NCBI GenBank assembly: GCA_019359835.1
Contig: CM033323.1
Coordinates: 20,874,501 to 20,938,500 of the forward strand
Source of the DNA: Pharus latifolius
Taxonomy: Eukaryota; Streptophyta; Magnoliopsida; Poales; Poaceae
DNA length: 64,000 nt
Direction of reading: 5' to 3'
In this document: piece after piece, positions 23,894-35,526 of the stretch
How positions within the stretch are numbered: position 1 is the first letter of the stretch
Layout of the letters: each line of letters starts with the position of its first letter
Made by a program: the position numbers and the translations under genes
Notes under the pieces: model-generated
What the model saw: the letters and a program-made list of their open reading frames with translations, nothing else
The model's database searches: none
What the model was told of the DNA's origin: nothing

Positions 23894-24013
23894 CGTGTTG
23901 CAGTTTATCTCCCGAGAAGTTGTATATCATGAATTTATTGGCCTTGAAAACCAGTACTAGTGCGCTTTTTAGAACTCGAGGCACCCGCGCATATGAACCG
24001 TCACCTTCTGTTT

Positions 24014-24023
24014 CTATAAATAG
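24014..24023 (+). promoter_or_regulatory. TATA box of cassette 2
   Basis: CTATAAATAG preceded by GAACCGTCACCTTCTG. The same arrangement (GAACCGTCACC ... CTATAAATAC) precedes the homologous gene at 57869. Confidence 0.65.
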
Positions 24024-24071
24024 CGAGGCTCCTAAATCCCTGTCTTTATTCCCTCCTCAACTCCCACCTTG

Positions 24072-24891
24072 ATGGCGAGCCGAGATTCCAGTGAGGTTAT
24101 TGAAATTGAGAGTGATGAGGAAGAGATAAGGAATGAACACGATCAGGATCTTCAGAAAGTAAGTCCTCTCTGAAACTCTAATGCAGATCTTTCTTTTATG
24201 ACTTGATTACCTCGAAACAAATGCATTTCGAAATCCACAGGTGCTTGAGGAAATGATCCCTCCAAAGAAGAGACTTAGAAATGATGAAAGATCGTACAGT
24301 GGAGCTGCAGCGAAGACTCTAGAGGGTGCTGAGGCCTGTGTTGCCACATTGCCCCTTGCAACCCCTCCAGTTGCATCGACTCCACCTTTGGAGATCCACA
24401 ATAATCCTTCCAATATCCCCTCTCCAACACCTTTGTATCATCAGCTTTTCTGGGGTAAGGCTCACACTTCCACGTCCAAATCCACTCCGAAGCTTGGCAA
24501 TCATCTTCACCCTCCCAGCATACGCCCCTAGGAGAAGCTGGAGAAGCATATGTGCAGGAGGAGAAAGCTGCCTTGTGCAGAACTCTCCAAAAAAAAAAAG
24601 AGGCGCTGGAGAAGCATTCTGAGGGGATGTCTTTTGCCATTCTGCACTTGGCAGAGTGCATGCTTTGAGTTGCAGCTTCATCTCCACCTTGGTTTTATCA
24701 ACTTTAATTTCTTGGATGATCCTACTGATGCCAAATCCACTCCTTTGGTGAGAGATGATGTTGATAGTCTTAGAGCCATTGGTAGTTCTCCTGGGGCGGC
24801 CAGTGTAGATCCTACTGATGCCAATACGTCCCTAGGAGAACTTTGTAAATTACTTTCAGAACAGGTCGACACTAATCAAATGGTCGCTTAA
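24072..24891 (+). pseudogene. Cassette 2: acidic/coiled-coil gene shared with the family C retroelement
   Basis: Exon 1, 24072-24158, encodes MASRDSSEVIEIESDEEE and on to QDLQK. An intron with GTAAGT donor and CACAG acceptor ends at 24240. Exon 2 begins VLEEMIPPKKRLRN and reaches a stop at 24531. Downstream, in shifted frames around an 11-base A run, are LQKKKEALEKHSEGM, then VDPTDANTSLGELCKLLSEQ, ending near 24891. Each block has a counterpart at the gene starting at 57869, and the intron position is identical. The middle coiled-coil part is disrupted. Function unknown. The copy is probably a broken captured gene. Confidence 0.75.
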
Positions 24892-25034
24892 TTAATAGTA
24901 TCTCTTATGTATGGAAAGATTGTAAGAAATAAGAAATTTCTTTTCCTTATATATCTGGCTTTCGATTGATTATGTAACTGATAATCACCAAATGATGTTC
25001 TGTGTAAAAATGTTAACAAGAAAATACTGCTGCG

Positions 25035-25625
25035 ATCAAGACGGTTTTTAACTCAAAACCGTCTCTGCTTGAAAGATTACAGACGGTTTTAATTTCAGAC
25101 ATATATATAAAACAAATATGAAAAACAAGATAAAACCAAACAGTTTGAACGTTCATTTTTGTAAATACTAACATTGAAATAAGATAGAACCAAATATGAA
25201 AAACATGTGGAACAACTGATGACCAGTAGTCGAATGCAAACAAAAAAACCGGGATATTAAAGACGGTTCGGACTTTAAAACCGTCTGTGTTATCACAGAC
25301 GGTGCTGAGGTAAAAACCGACTGTGATAACAACATACACAGACGGTTCTGAAGTAAAAACCGACTGTGATAATAACGTAGACGGTCGGATGTGATAACAC
25401 AGACGGTTCCGATGTGAGAACCGACTGTCATAATCAAATACACAGACGGTTCTGATGTAAAGCGGACGGTTTGGAGTTCGTAACCGTCTGTGATATTTCT
25501 TTCATACTTACACAAATTGCAGCGATATTACCGACGGTTGATAGATTGAAAACTGTCAGTAATATTCTTTTCTTCAATAATGCACCGATATTACCGACGG
25601 TATTATATAGAACCGTCTGTACTGA
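25035..25625 (+). repeat. Palindromic array 3, upstream of the transposase
   Basis: Several ACAGACGGTT...AACCGTCTGT pairs at 25040-25095 and 25255-25500. A related but shorter pair (TTACCGACGGT type) lies at 25525-25625. Ends about 260 bases before the transposase start codon. Confidence 0.85.
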
Positions 25626-25886
25626 ACCTGGTATAAAAGGTCTTTTGGCGGATGTTTTGAGCTAGTCGTACTCTCTTGCTCGACCTACACTGTCCAGTTC
25701 GAAGAGATTTGGGGCAAGGAAGAGCGAAATCTCGAAAGGCAGGGGGAGCATTTGGGGGCAAAAATTTGAGGATCGAACCAAGGTTGGTTACTTGCTCCCA
25801 AGGCGTACACATTACTTGATTTCATCATCAATATCGATCTCCATTGATTTACTAATTAGCATGTGTATGAATTTGATTTATTGCAG

Positions 25887-28800
25887 ATGGTCCGAGACTG
25901 GATGTATAATGACAACCGAGTGGGTGAGGAATACATAAAAGGTGTTTTTGATTTCGAAAAGGTTGCTGTGCAAGATATGGCGAAGAAGGGTTTACCATAT
26001 ATGTACTGTCCTTGTGTAGACTGCCAGAATATTAAGATGTTCACCAACTCATCTCAAATTGTCGCCCACTTGATCCGACGTGGTTTCAAAAAGGGGTACA
26101 CGTGTTGGGTCCACCATGGAGAAGAGCCAACTGCAGAAACAACTGCCACTCAGGTTGAGGAACAGGACATGCCGGATCCAAACAACGACTTCGACGAGGA
26201 TATGCCAGAGGATGACCATTTAGATGACATGTTGCGTGATGTGGAAGGAAATTACAGTGAAAGGGGGTTTGGCAAATTCAAGCGCTTGATTGAGGACTCA
26301 GAGAGGCTGTTGTTCCCTGGTTGCAAGTCGAAATACACAAAGTTGGCCTCTGTGCTTGAACTGTTAAAATTGAAAGCAAGCAACAGCTGGACCGACAAGA
26401 GTTTCACAGCACTGTTAGATCTTTTGGCGGACATGCTCCCGGAAGGAAACGAGTTGCCAAAAAACACCTACCAAGCGAAAAAGCTGTTGTGTCCTTTGGG
26501 AATGGAAGTAGAAAGGATACACGCATGCCCTAATGATTGCATCCTTTACCGTAACGACTACAAAAATATGCATGTTTGTCCGGTGTGCGGCGCATCCCGC
26601 TATAAGCGTACTAAGGACCGAACAGACGACGGCGACTGCACGGAGATAAGGGAAGGACCTCCTGCTAAGGTGTTGTGGTATTTGCCAGTCATTCCCCGCT
26701 TGCAGCGTTTGTTTGCAAACCGTAAAGAGGCAAAATTACTGCGTTGGCACTCGGAAGACCGGAAGAAGGATGGAAAGTTGAGACACCCCGCTGATTCTTC
26801 GCAGTGGAGAAACATCGACAGGGAATTTGTTAACTTCGGAGCAGAATTGAGGAATATAAGGTTCGGGTTGAGTACCGATGGAATTAATCCTTTTGGTAAC
26901 ATGAGCAGTCGGCATAGCACTTGGCCGGTTCTTTTGTGTATCTACAACCTTCCTCCTTGGTTGTGTATGAAGCACAAGTACATCATGATGTCTCTACTTA
27001 TCTCAGGACCAAAACAACCCGGAAACGATATTGATGTGTACCTAGCACCATTGATAGAGGATCTCCTAACAATGTGGAACGAAGGGGTGCAGGTATGGGA
27101 CGCATACAAATGAGAGAACTTCATCCTACGTGCTATGATATTCTGCACCATCAACGATTTCCCTGCCCTTGGAAATTTGTTGGGCCGTACTACGAAAGGA
27201 GCCAAAGCCTGCCCCCACTGCGAAGATGACACTGAGAGCGTGTGGCTGAAGAATTGCAGGAAAACAGTGTACATGCGTCACCGTAGGTTTCTTCCGAAGA
27301 ATGACGCGTACCGTAAGAGGAAGAGGGAATTTGACGGCCACAACGAAGATGGTTCAGCCCCGAAGCCTACGCGCGGGAAAGATGTTTACTCACGGGTGAA
27401 GGACATAGACGTTGTGTTTGGAAAGGGTGGTAAATTGAAACCCCGCACGAAGAACACTTGGAAGAAGAGATCGATATTTTGGGACTTACCGTATTGGGAG
27501 CATTTAGAGGTTCGTCATTGCATTGATGTCATGCATGTAGAGAAGAATGTTTGTGACAGTTTAATCGGCCTATTGCTGAACATTCCAGGGAAGACAAAGG
27601 ATGGCATCAATGTGCAGCGTGACATGATCGAAATGAGAATCAGGCCCGAGCTAGCACCGAGAGAGGACGATAAAGTCCGTATATACCTCCCCCCCGCATG
27701 CTACACTTTGTGCAAGGCTGAGAGGACAGAACTCTGTAAGTGTCTCCATGGTGTTAAAGTTCCATCGGGTTACTCCGCAAATATGAAAAAGCTTGTGTCC
27801 ATGGGCGATTTGAAATTGCTGGGTATGAAGTCTCATGATTGTCACGTGTTGATGACACAAATGCTTCCTGTTGCCATCCGGAGTATTCTGCTGCATAAGG
27901 TCAGAGAGACGATCACGAGGCTATGTTTTTTCTTCAATGCAATTTCTTCCAAGGTCATTGATCCCGATGGACTGGATTCTTTGCAGAGCGAGGTGGTTCG
28001 AACTCTCTGTCAACTTGAGATGTATTTTCCTCCATTGTTTTTTGATATCATGGTCCATCTCACCGTCCACCTTGTCAGAGAAATCAAGATATGTGGACCC
28101 GTGTTCCTACGTTATATGTATCCATTCGAGAGGTACATGGGTGTACTTAAGGCCTACGTGAGGAATCGGTCCCGGCCCGAGGGTAGCATTGCCGAAGGTT
28201 ATGCAGCGGAAGAGGTTGTTGAGTTCTGCGTCGATTACATGGCCGAGGTAGAAGCAATAGGAGTTCCTGTGTCTCGTTACGAGGGGAGGCTTGATGGTGT
28301 TGGCACTATCGGACGGAGAGCCATCACTCCTGATTTCGATATGTACTCGAAAGCTCATTTTTGGGTCTTGCAACACATGACGGAGGTGTCTCCGTACATC
28401 GACGAGCACAAGGAGATGCTACGACAAGACAATCCTCGCCGATCCGAGGTTTGGATCACGGGACAACATAACAGTCGATTCAACGCGTGGATGAAGGTGC
28501 GAATCACCGGAGAGTCCGCAAGTGAGAACCTTAAATGGTTGGCAAAAGGGCCCACGTTTACTGTACAGACATGGCAGGGATACGACATCAATGGGTACAC
28601 ATTTTACACGAAAGCTCAAGATCGAAAGAGCATTGTGCAAAATAGTGGAGTGAGCGTAGAAGCTTTCCATGAGGGGTTCACCAAGACAGGCCCAACAAGG
28701 GTAGTACGTGGATTGAACTCGTACTACGGGTTCATTGAAGAAATTTGGGAGCTCGATTACGTACTGTTCAAGATTCCCCTGTTTCGATGCCGATGGGTCC

Positions 28801-29270
28801 AAATCCCACAGGGTGTGAAGGTTGACAGTTACGGTTTCACTTCTGTGGACCTGGATCGCGTTGCTTATAAAGATGAGCCATTCATACTTGCAAATCAAGC
28901 CATTCAGGTCATTTATGTCACTGACCCGGCCAATAAGAAGTGGCACATCGTCCTTCATGGCAAGAGAAGGATTGTTGGAGTTGAAAATGTCGTAGACGAG
29001 GAGGAATACAATCAATTTGATGAGATTCCTCCATTTGGAGATGGCGTACAGGTCGATACTGAAGACACCGACGAAACCAGTTACGTGCGTATGGATCACC
29101 AGGAAGGGTTATACTTTAAAGGTAATCAACTGTATGTCTTATCTCTCTGTTTCCATCGGTATAGCTTATATCTCCTGTAATTCTCATATTTGCAGGGCCG
29201 CGGCAAGTGGAAAGTTGAGGATAACATGGCTGTGTACGTGCAAATTGTCGGTGAAAGTTCCCATTTGTAA
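25887..29270 (+). pseudogene. TNP2-type CACTA transposase with one in-frame TGA
   Basis: I take ATG 25887, just after a probable 3' splice site (TTTATTGCAG), as the start: MVRDWMYNDNRVGEEYI is the usual opening of this family. Domains in order: transposase-associated zinc-binding part (residues ~1-80, YCPCVDCQN), then the TNP2/Transposase_21 core with HACPNDCILYRNDY, STDGINPFGNMSS and DVMHVEKNVCDSLIGLLLN. A DUF4218-type region follows (FERYMGVLKAYVRNRS), then a DUF4216-type region (RCRWVQIPQGVKVDSYGF). A TGA at 27111-27113 lies between DAYK and ENFILRAM, and the frame is otherwise open to 29180. A probable intron starts at 29122 and a small last exon lies near 29197-29270. It cuts and joins the element ends. 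Confidence 0.92.
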
Positions 29271-29483
29271 ATTTAACATACAATTTACGTGGAGCATGCT
29301 CAAGTTACAGAGCATTTGGACTACATTGTAACCAATTATCGGATATACGTACATAGTAACCAATTTACAGAGTATTTGGACTACATTTGAAATATCTGAG
29401 TGTTCATTTAAAACATGTTTTCGAGCATTCAGAGTTGAAAGCTACAGATCAGTTTCAATTTGTAAAACTAACGTTCAATAGAG

Positions 29484-29876
29484 AGATTATCAAGGACGGT
29501 TTTGACCTAGCACAGACGGTGCACAGTCGGTTCTCAACTCACAACCGTCTGTGATAATCTCTCACTATGTAGATTACCACAGACGGTGTTTATTTGAGAA
29601 CCGACTGTGATAATATTATCACAGACGGTTATATATATAAAACCGTCTGTGATATTTTCAACAGTGTCCGACTCTTCGAGTTCTTAACGTGCACCGTCGG
29701 TTCTCAATTCCAAACCGTCTGTGATAATCTCAGGCACAGTCGGCTCTCAACTCAAAACCGTCTGTGATAATCTCTCTGGTGACTACGATTATTATAGACG
29801 GTTTCGATGTGAGAACCGACTGTGATATATACTATTATAGACGGTTCAGATGTGAGAACCGACTGTGATAATACCG
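29484..29876 (+). repeat. Palindromic array 4, between transposase and Ulp1 gene
   Basis: Inverted pairs of CACAGTCGG/ACAGACGG halves at 29495-29660, 29690-29770 and 29790-29876. Ends about 320 bases before the start of the next gene. Confidence 0.85.
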
Positions 29877-30194
29877 ACGCGGTACATAGTTCAAGGCGGG
29901 CTTTATCCCGCTCATTCTACTTTGCCCTAGCTCTGTTTGCCCTAGCTCTCTCCGCCCTCGCACCGTCCGTCGCGATCACCTCCATCGCCTCCCACCTTCT
30001 CCTCTCTGTCCGTCGCGATCACCTGCATCGCCTTTCCACCGTCAGGCGCGATCACCTCCATCGCCCTCCTGCCTCCGACGCGATCACCTCCATCGCCTCC
30101 CCACCGTTTCTGTCATTCTTGTATGGGTTTTGTTATAGAATTATTAGTTGCATATTTACTTAAACTGTTCTCTCTTTCACTTATGTTAGGAACT

Positions 30195-33100
30195 ATGTCT
30201 GGTGACGAAATGTACCACTCGGGGACTCAGGGTGACCTCGCTGGCGATGAGACGCCTGGGCCGGAGGTCGCCTCGTTCGCCGTGACCCCGCAGAAGAAGG
30301 GAAAGGGGCGAGGCCGGACGACATGTTCGCGTCTGAACAAGGGGGAAAAGCAGCACGTCCAGTTCGACGACAATGGTGTGCCGGAAGCTCCGCCCAAACT
30401 TGTCGGTCAGTACCGCTCACTATGCGGCAAAGTGGCAAGGGAGCGGGTGCCCATCACCACCTCCGACTGGGGTCAAGTGCCCCCAGAGTGCAAGGATGCG
30501 CTGTGGGAAGAAGTGCAGGCGGCGTTTCACATTCCGGAGGATCGCCACTTCACCGTCCGCTGGAGGACACTTATGTCAATAAACAAGGCGTGGAGGAACT
30601 TCAAGAGCGAACTTGTCAGGCACTATGTGAAGGAGTCGACGACCCCCTTCAATGACTACCCTTTCGTGACTCCCGAGGCATGGCAGCAGTTCGTAGAGAT
30701 GAAGGGCAAGCCTGAGTTCCAGGAGCTTAGTGCGAAGGCCTAGGCTAACCAGGCCAAGAACACCCACCCACACAGACTAGGCACCGGTGGGTATGTGGGG
30801 AAGAAGGCGCTGTGGAGGAAGTAGGACGAGGAAGCTTCACAGTCTTCGGCCGGCAGTCCTTATGCGGGCATAACGGACATGCGCGCCCCGCAATTGGTGC
30901 CGAGCTAGATCGACGATGGACTCCTCCGGAAGCGTCTCCGTGAATAACCCTGCGGACAGGGAAGTGATCGACCGACTGGTAAGATTGTCCGATCACGTAC
31001 TATCCTCATAACACGCATGCAATGGGCTGTATTGCTAAGTTGTCCTGTTGCAGGTGACGCTGAGTGCGCAGGCGGCATCCGGAGAGTTCAACCTGAGGAG
31101 GGACAGGAATATCCTCACAGCGGCGCTAGGAAACAAGGAGCATCCAGGCCGCGTGCGCGGCCTCGGCGCCACTGTGCCTTGGAGGCATGGTTTCCCCGAT
31201 GATGAGGAGGCGGCTAAGAGGAGAAAGAGATCCCACCAAGCCCGCGATGAACGGCTCAAGGAGGAGATGCGATCGGAGTTCCCTGTTCGGGACAAAGCAC
31301 TCCTGCAGCAGTTGTCGGAGATGCGGTCCATGTACGAAGAGCTAAGAAAGGCGACCCAGGGCACCCCTGTTCTAGCAGCTGGCGCAGACCCAGCGGAAGT
31401 ACCGACCCCCATTCTTGGCCACCGTAGTAGCTGCGCGTCTGCGCCGGGGTCTTCGCAGAGGGAGCCCTCTCCAAAGTATCCGGTGGACTCTCTGCAGGTA
31501 ATGACCGTTAATGCGCATTGTTTGTCTATGTTAATTCATTCGAAAGTGAGAAGCGGTGAAATTCAACATGTTAATGCGCACTGTTTGTAGGAACTCGCCT
31601 CCTGCAAGCTTATGGTGCTGGCCGGTGTCTTCCCGATCGAGGCTGCCCGTGGGATGGCGCAACCATGCACGGCGGGGGCCACAATCCATGGTGCCCCTCT
31701 ATGTGAGGGTTTTGCACTTGTCCAAGTGGACAGTGTCTTTGACCATTGCAAGGGTTTTCCATTGGAGAAGCCGCCAAACGACGAGATTACCACTCTCGGG
31801 GATGCGGTGCACACGTTCGTGTAATGGCCCAAGAAAGACATCGTCCTGTATGAGGTAATTCCCCCACCAGTTTCATAATTTGTACTGTAATAATAGCCCT
31901 CAGAGTTAGTGTCCTAATACGTAGGTTCTTACATCGCAGACATCACAGACCGAGACGCGGCCTACTAGCCAGCATACCCCTTCGACGACGAAGCTGACTC
32001 CGAGTAAGAGGCAACCATTCAAGAAGCTGGCTATGAGGGGAAAAGCAAAGAAGAGCCCGTCGAAGGAGAGCGAGAAGAGTGCGCCAGCTCTCATGCCGTT
32101 CTCTCTGGGGATGCCCATGGCCTCCGATACCGCAATTTCGAGCATGGGGTTAGCATGCCAGAGCCTGCATGCATGGTACATGAGGAGGACAAACCAGACC
32201 AGGACGCAGCGTCCGACGCACATCATGGTCAAGTACACCGTGGCAGAGTTCCATCACGACGTTGGGACCTACTCGGTGACCTTCGAAGACCTGCACAATT
32301 TGCTAAACAAAGATGCGCTCGACTTGTCAATCCTACGGTCTTGGGTGCTGTAAGTATCCTACTATCCGTGCATATACGGATATATGTCATTTATTAATTG
32401 GTTACTTCCGTGCAGCTGCATGGCCAACTATGCCAAATCCAAGGGCATACCTGTTGGTTTTTTGGACCCCCAGATGGTAGCCGAGGTGATGTTTAGGACC
32501 GACACAGACTTCGTTGTCGACTACATCAAAAGAGGGTTGCTTGCTCAGGTCGACAAGGAGTATATACTTGTACCCTACAACCAGAGGTGAGTGCTTTCAT
32601 CAGTACTTCACCCGTAGATTAGTGTCTCCATGTGCACACCCCCAAATTTAGATTAAATTTTTAATTCTCTACGTGTAATATGTAGCTACCACTGGATCCT
32701 GCTGCTACTTATTCCAAAAAGCAACAAGGTATTCTACCTTGACTCATTGCAGAGGAAAGGGTACTCGTATTGCGGCGCACGAGATGTATTCGGAAGGTGA
32801 TGTGGACCTGTCTTGCATGCATCTAGATTTACTGTCCTCAAATTGTCAATTTCGGCTATCCTCAAACTGTCAATTTTGACTATCTACAGGGCTTTCACGA
32901 AGTACTTTGCCGAGGTAGGGAGACAACACGAGCGGCGAGCCGATAAGTTTCAGTGGTTACAATTTTCGGTACAAATTTCAACTGGCATCTGTTTTATTTT
33001 ATAACTTGTCCCCACCTAACTCTCGGTCTGTAAATTGGCAGTGCCATCAGCAGCCGGACGACAATACATGTGGGTTCTACGTGATGCGCCACATGTATGA

Positions 33101-33360
33101 CCTGATCATCACCCCTCACCGGCCCGATTTCCCCGAGGTATTACAACTGCTCCCCTTAATTTGTCTCGATTTGACAGAATTTACAACTTAATTCAGCTAA
33201 TTTTTTATGTACCAACTCTTGCCGCAGGGGGTCGACTTCCCTTCAGAAAGCCTTGAGCCTCGGCAGATTGGTAATGTCCGAGGGATGCTCGCTGAGTTTT
33301 TCCTTTCGGAGGTCATATCACCCAAGGGGAAGTTTAGGGACCCGCAAGGTTCGTATTAGT
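30195..33360 (+). pseudogene. CACTA second gene: En/Spm-type N-terminal region fused to Ulp1 cysteine protease domain
   Basis: Plausible exons: 30195-30950 (stop at 30741, further stops and a shift after), 31054-31497, 31591-31854 (TAA at 31822), 31940-32349, 32416-32586, 32686-32796, 32890-32968, 33042-33137 and 33228-33360. Nearly all introns have GT/AG ends. The N-terminal region (DWGQVPPECKDALWEEVQ, KNTHPHRLGTGGYVGK, ILTAALGNKEHPGRV) matches plant En/Spm-type Transposase_24 proteins. The end has a Ulp1/SUMO-protease-like fold: His in YHWILLLL, Asp in FYLDSLQ, Gln and Cys in CHQQPDDNTCGFYVMRH. The triad is intact, but upstream stops break the gene. Ulp1 domains are known in plant CACTA and MULE elements. 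Confidence 0.85.
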
Positions 33361-33670
33361 GCGGCCTTACATTTATTTGTACATCTAACACACTTTAATT
33401 GTCGATTACATTTATTTGTTCAATTGTACATATTTCTGAGTTCTGTGCTGTATATATGAAATGCTATACAGAGAGGGGTGCAAATATATTTGAGTACTGC
33501 ATGTGCATATGAAACTGTATATATTTGAGTACTGTACAAATATAATTCTGAGTTCAATTGTACAAATATATATGCATGAGACTGTATATATTTGAGTACT
33601 ATGCATGTATGAAATTCATGAACTGTATATATGAAAATGCAATTTGTACAGAGGACATCTGTGAATGTTA

Positions 33671-34640
33671 TAATCTCAGACGGTTTGTAAGATCAAAACC
33701 GTCTGTGCATGCACAGACGGTTTTGATCTTACAAACCGTCTGAGATTATAACAGTCATAGATAATAACACATCGCAGATGGTTTTGACCTCAGATCCGCC
33801 TGTGATATCAGACTATCACAGACGGTTCTGAGATTATAACACTATCACAGACGGTTTCAATGTTAACACCGTCGCTGATATCGCAGATTGGTTTAACCTC
33901 CGAGCCGTCGTCGGTAATAATATGAGTATCACAGACGGTTGTGAGATCAAAGCCGTCTGTGAATTATGAGTATCACAGTCTGTTATAAACATCAAAGCCG
34001 TTTGTGATACTCATACTAACACAGACGGTTCTGATGTCAAAACCGTCTGTATATACTAAAGTATCACAGACGGTTCTGTTCTCACACCCGTCTGTGATAG
34101 TACAAGTATCACAGATGGTTCTGATGTCAAAACCGTCTGTGTATACTCAAATATCACAGACGGTTCTGAGAACAGAACCGTCTGTGATAGTGTGACTATC
34201 ACAGACGGTTCTGACATCAAAGCCGTCTGTGATACTCATACTAACACAGACGGTTCTGATGTTAAAACCGTCTGTATATACTAAAGTATCACAGACGGTT
34301 CTGTTCTCACACCCGTCTGTGATAGTACAAGTATCACAGATGGTTCTGATGTCAAAACCGTCTGTGTATACTCAAATATCACAGACGGTTCTGAGAACAG
34401 AACCGTCTGTGATAGTGTGACTTTCACAGACGGTTCTGACCTTATAACTGTCTGTGAAATATGAGTATCACAGACGGTTCTGACCTTATCACAGACGGTT
34501 CTGACCTTATATCAGTCTGTGAATGGATATATCACAGACGGTTGAAAACATCAAAAACCGTCTGTGATAGTACATGATTATCACTGACTCGAATATCACT
34601 GACGGGTAATAACCGTCTGTGATGTCTGTTTTGACCCGAC
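33671..34640 (+). repeat. Palindromic subterminal array 5 (right end)
   Basis: About 1 kb of nearly continuous TATCACAGACGGTTCTGA ... AACCGTCTGTGATA palindromes. It is the longest array in the element and lies directly inside the right terminal repeat. Confidence 0.95.
33990..34439 (+). repeat. 225 bp tandem duplication within array 5
   Basis: The block starting CATCAAAGCCGT at 33990 recurs at 34215. The two copies differ at only a few positions, so the array grew recently by duplication of a multi-palindrome unit. Confidence 0.9.
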
Positions 34641-34652
34641 TGTGATGATGAA

Positions 34653-34665
34653 TTCTGTAGTAGTG
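34653..34665 (-). repeat. Right terminal inverted repeat of the CACTA element
   Basis: Minus-strand reading CACTACTACAGAA. Confidence 0.95.
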
Positions 34666-35510
34666 GTTTTGGTATGGAATGGTGGTAGCACTGGATGTGC
34701 ATGGGTTGTGGTATGACCTGGTCAGTGGCATACAAGGACTAGAACCTTGTGTTGTGCGTCTAGTGGCATGAAAACGTACTGATCGCAAGCCTGGTATGGG
34801 ACAGGCCTGAACAAGTAGTATGTGGATCGCACATGAAACCCCTGCATGAGATGAGTTGTTTGTGCACGATTTGACACGGAGTGTGGCTCCAACACATATC
34901 ACTGGATGTGACGATGCACGCTGACCCAGTAATGGGAAGATGCATTATGGGGTGGGGGTATAGCCTGCCACAACTGTGGTTTGAGTGAAACCACAGTGTC
35001 AGGGGTGAATTGTGTGTGAAACATGGCAAAAGTTCTTGTTATCTATACCTTGCCACTCGCACATGGCTGTGAGGAAGGGTCTAATCATCTTGATAGGATG
35101 GGCATGAAAGTGGAATATCTTGCGGGTAAATTGGTAGCTCTCTGCAGAGTTAAAAATGTATTTGAATACTCTGAGCTCTCGGGTTTATAGGAGTCTGCTG
35201 CGGTGAATTAAATCCATGGGGTGTGGCACAAGTATGTTTTCTAAATAAAATTTGATAAGTCAAGATTACCCAAATGACATGTGTTGTCATGATAAGGAGT
35301 GCTGCCGTGATCTATCGTGTGTCGACGTGTCGCGGTAGTACAATAAATAGTGAACATGAATAGCAATGCTGTGTTATGAGAAGTGCTGCCATGAGCATGA
35401 GATGTGAAAAGAAAGAAAGAATAGTATTTTGAAACCTTTCCCTCTTCTCCCTAATAGCATAGGTTCATAACATCTTTACTATATGTATATACTCTTATCT
35501 ATGACTTGCT

Positions 35511-35526
35511 GAGTACGAAAGTGCTC
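35511..35526 (+). promoter_or_regulatory. Conserved LTR stem-loop, right LTR copy
   Basis: GAGTAC-GAAA-GTGCTC, identical to 11035-11050. Confidence 0.5.

Larger units (their letters stand above)
21739..34665 (+). mobile_element. CACTA (En/Spm) DNA transposon, 12,927 bp, TSD GTT
   Basis: Begins CACTACCACAGAA and ends TTCTGTAGTAGTG, so the 13-base terminal inverted repeats match at 12 positions. GTT at 21736-21738 is repeated at 34666-34668, the 3 bp duplication typical of CACTA elements. The interrupted LTR reads continuously across the site. It carries four transcription units on the plus strand: coiled-coil cassette 1, cassette 2, a TNP2-type transposase and a Ulp1-domain gene. Palindromic repeat arrays lie at both ends and between the units. 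Stops in three of the four units suggest it no longer moves unaided. Confidence 0.96.

Noticed and set aside
27111..27113. TGA as selenocysteine or programmed readthrough
   Set aside because: No selenocysteine machinery is expected in land plants and no readthrough context is evident. A simple nonsense mutation fits the decayed state of the neighbouring gene.
28419..29099. 226-residue minus-strand frame
   Set aside because: Shadow of the conserved plus-strand transposase coding sequence.
29822..30163. Open frame with repeated GRDHLHR-like text (29940-30110) before the Ulp1 gene
   Set aside because: A short pyrimidine-rich repeat (CGCGATCACCTCCATCGCC type) in the probable 5' untranslated region; no start context or domain.
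33671..34640. Regular repeats with spacers resembling a CRISPR array
   Set aside because: The units are palindromic, vary in sequence and spacing, and lie just inside a CACTA terminal repeat in a plant retrotransposon context. They are transposon subterminal repeats.
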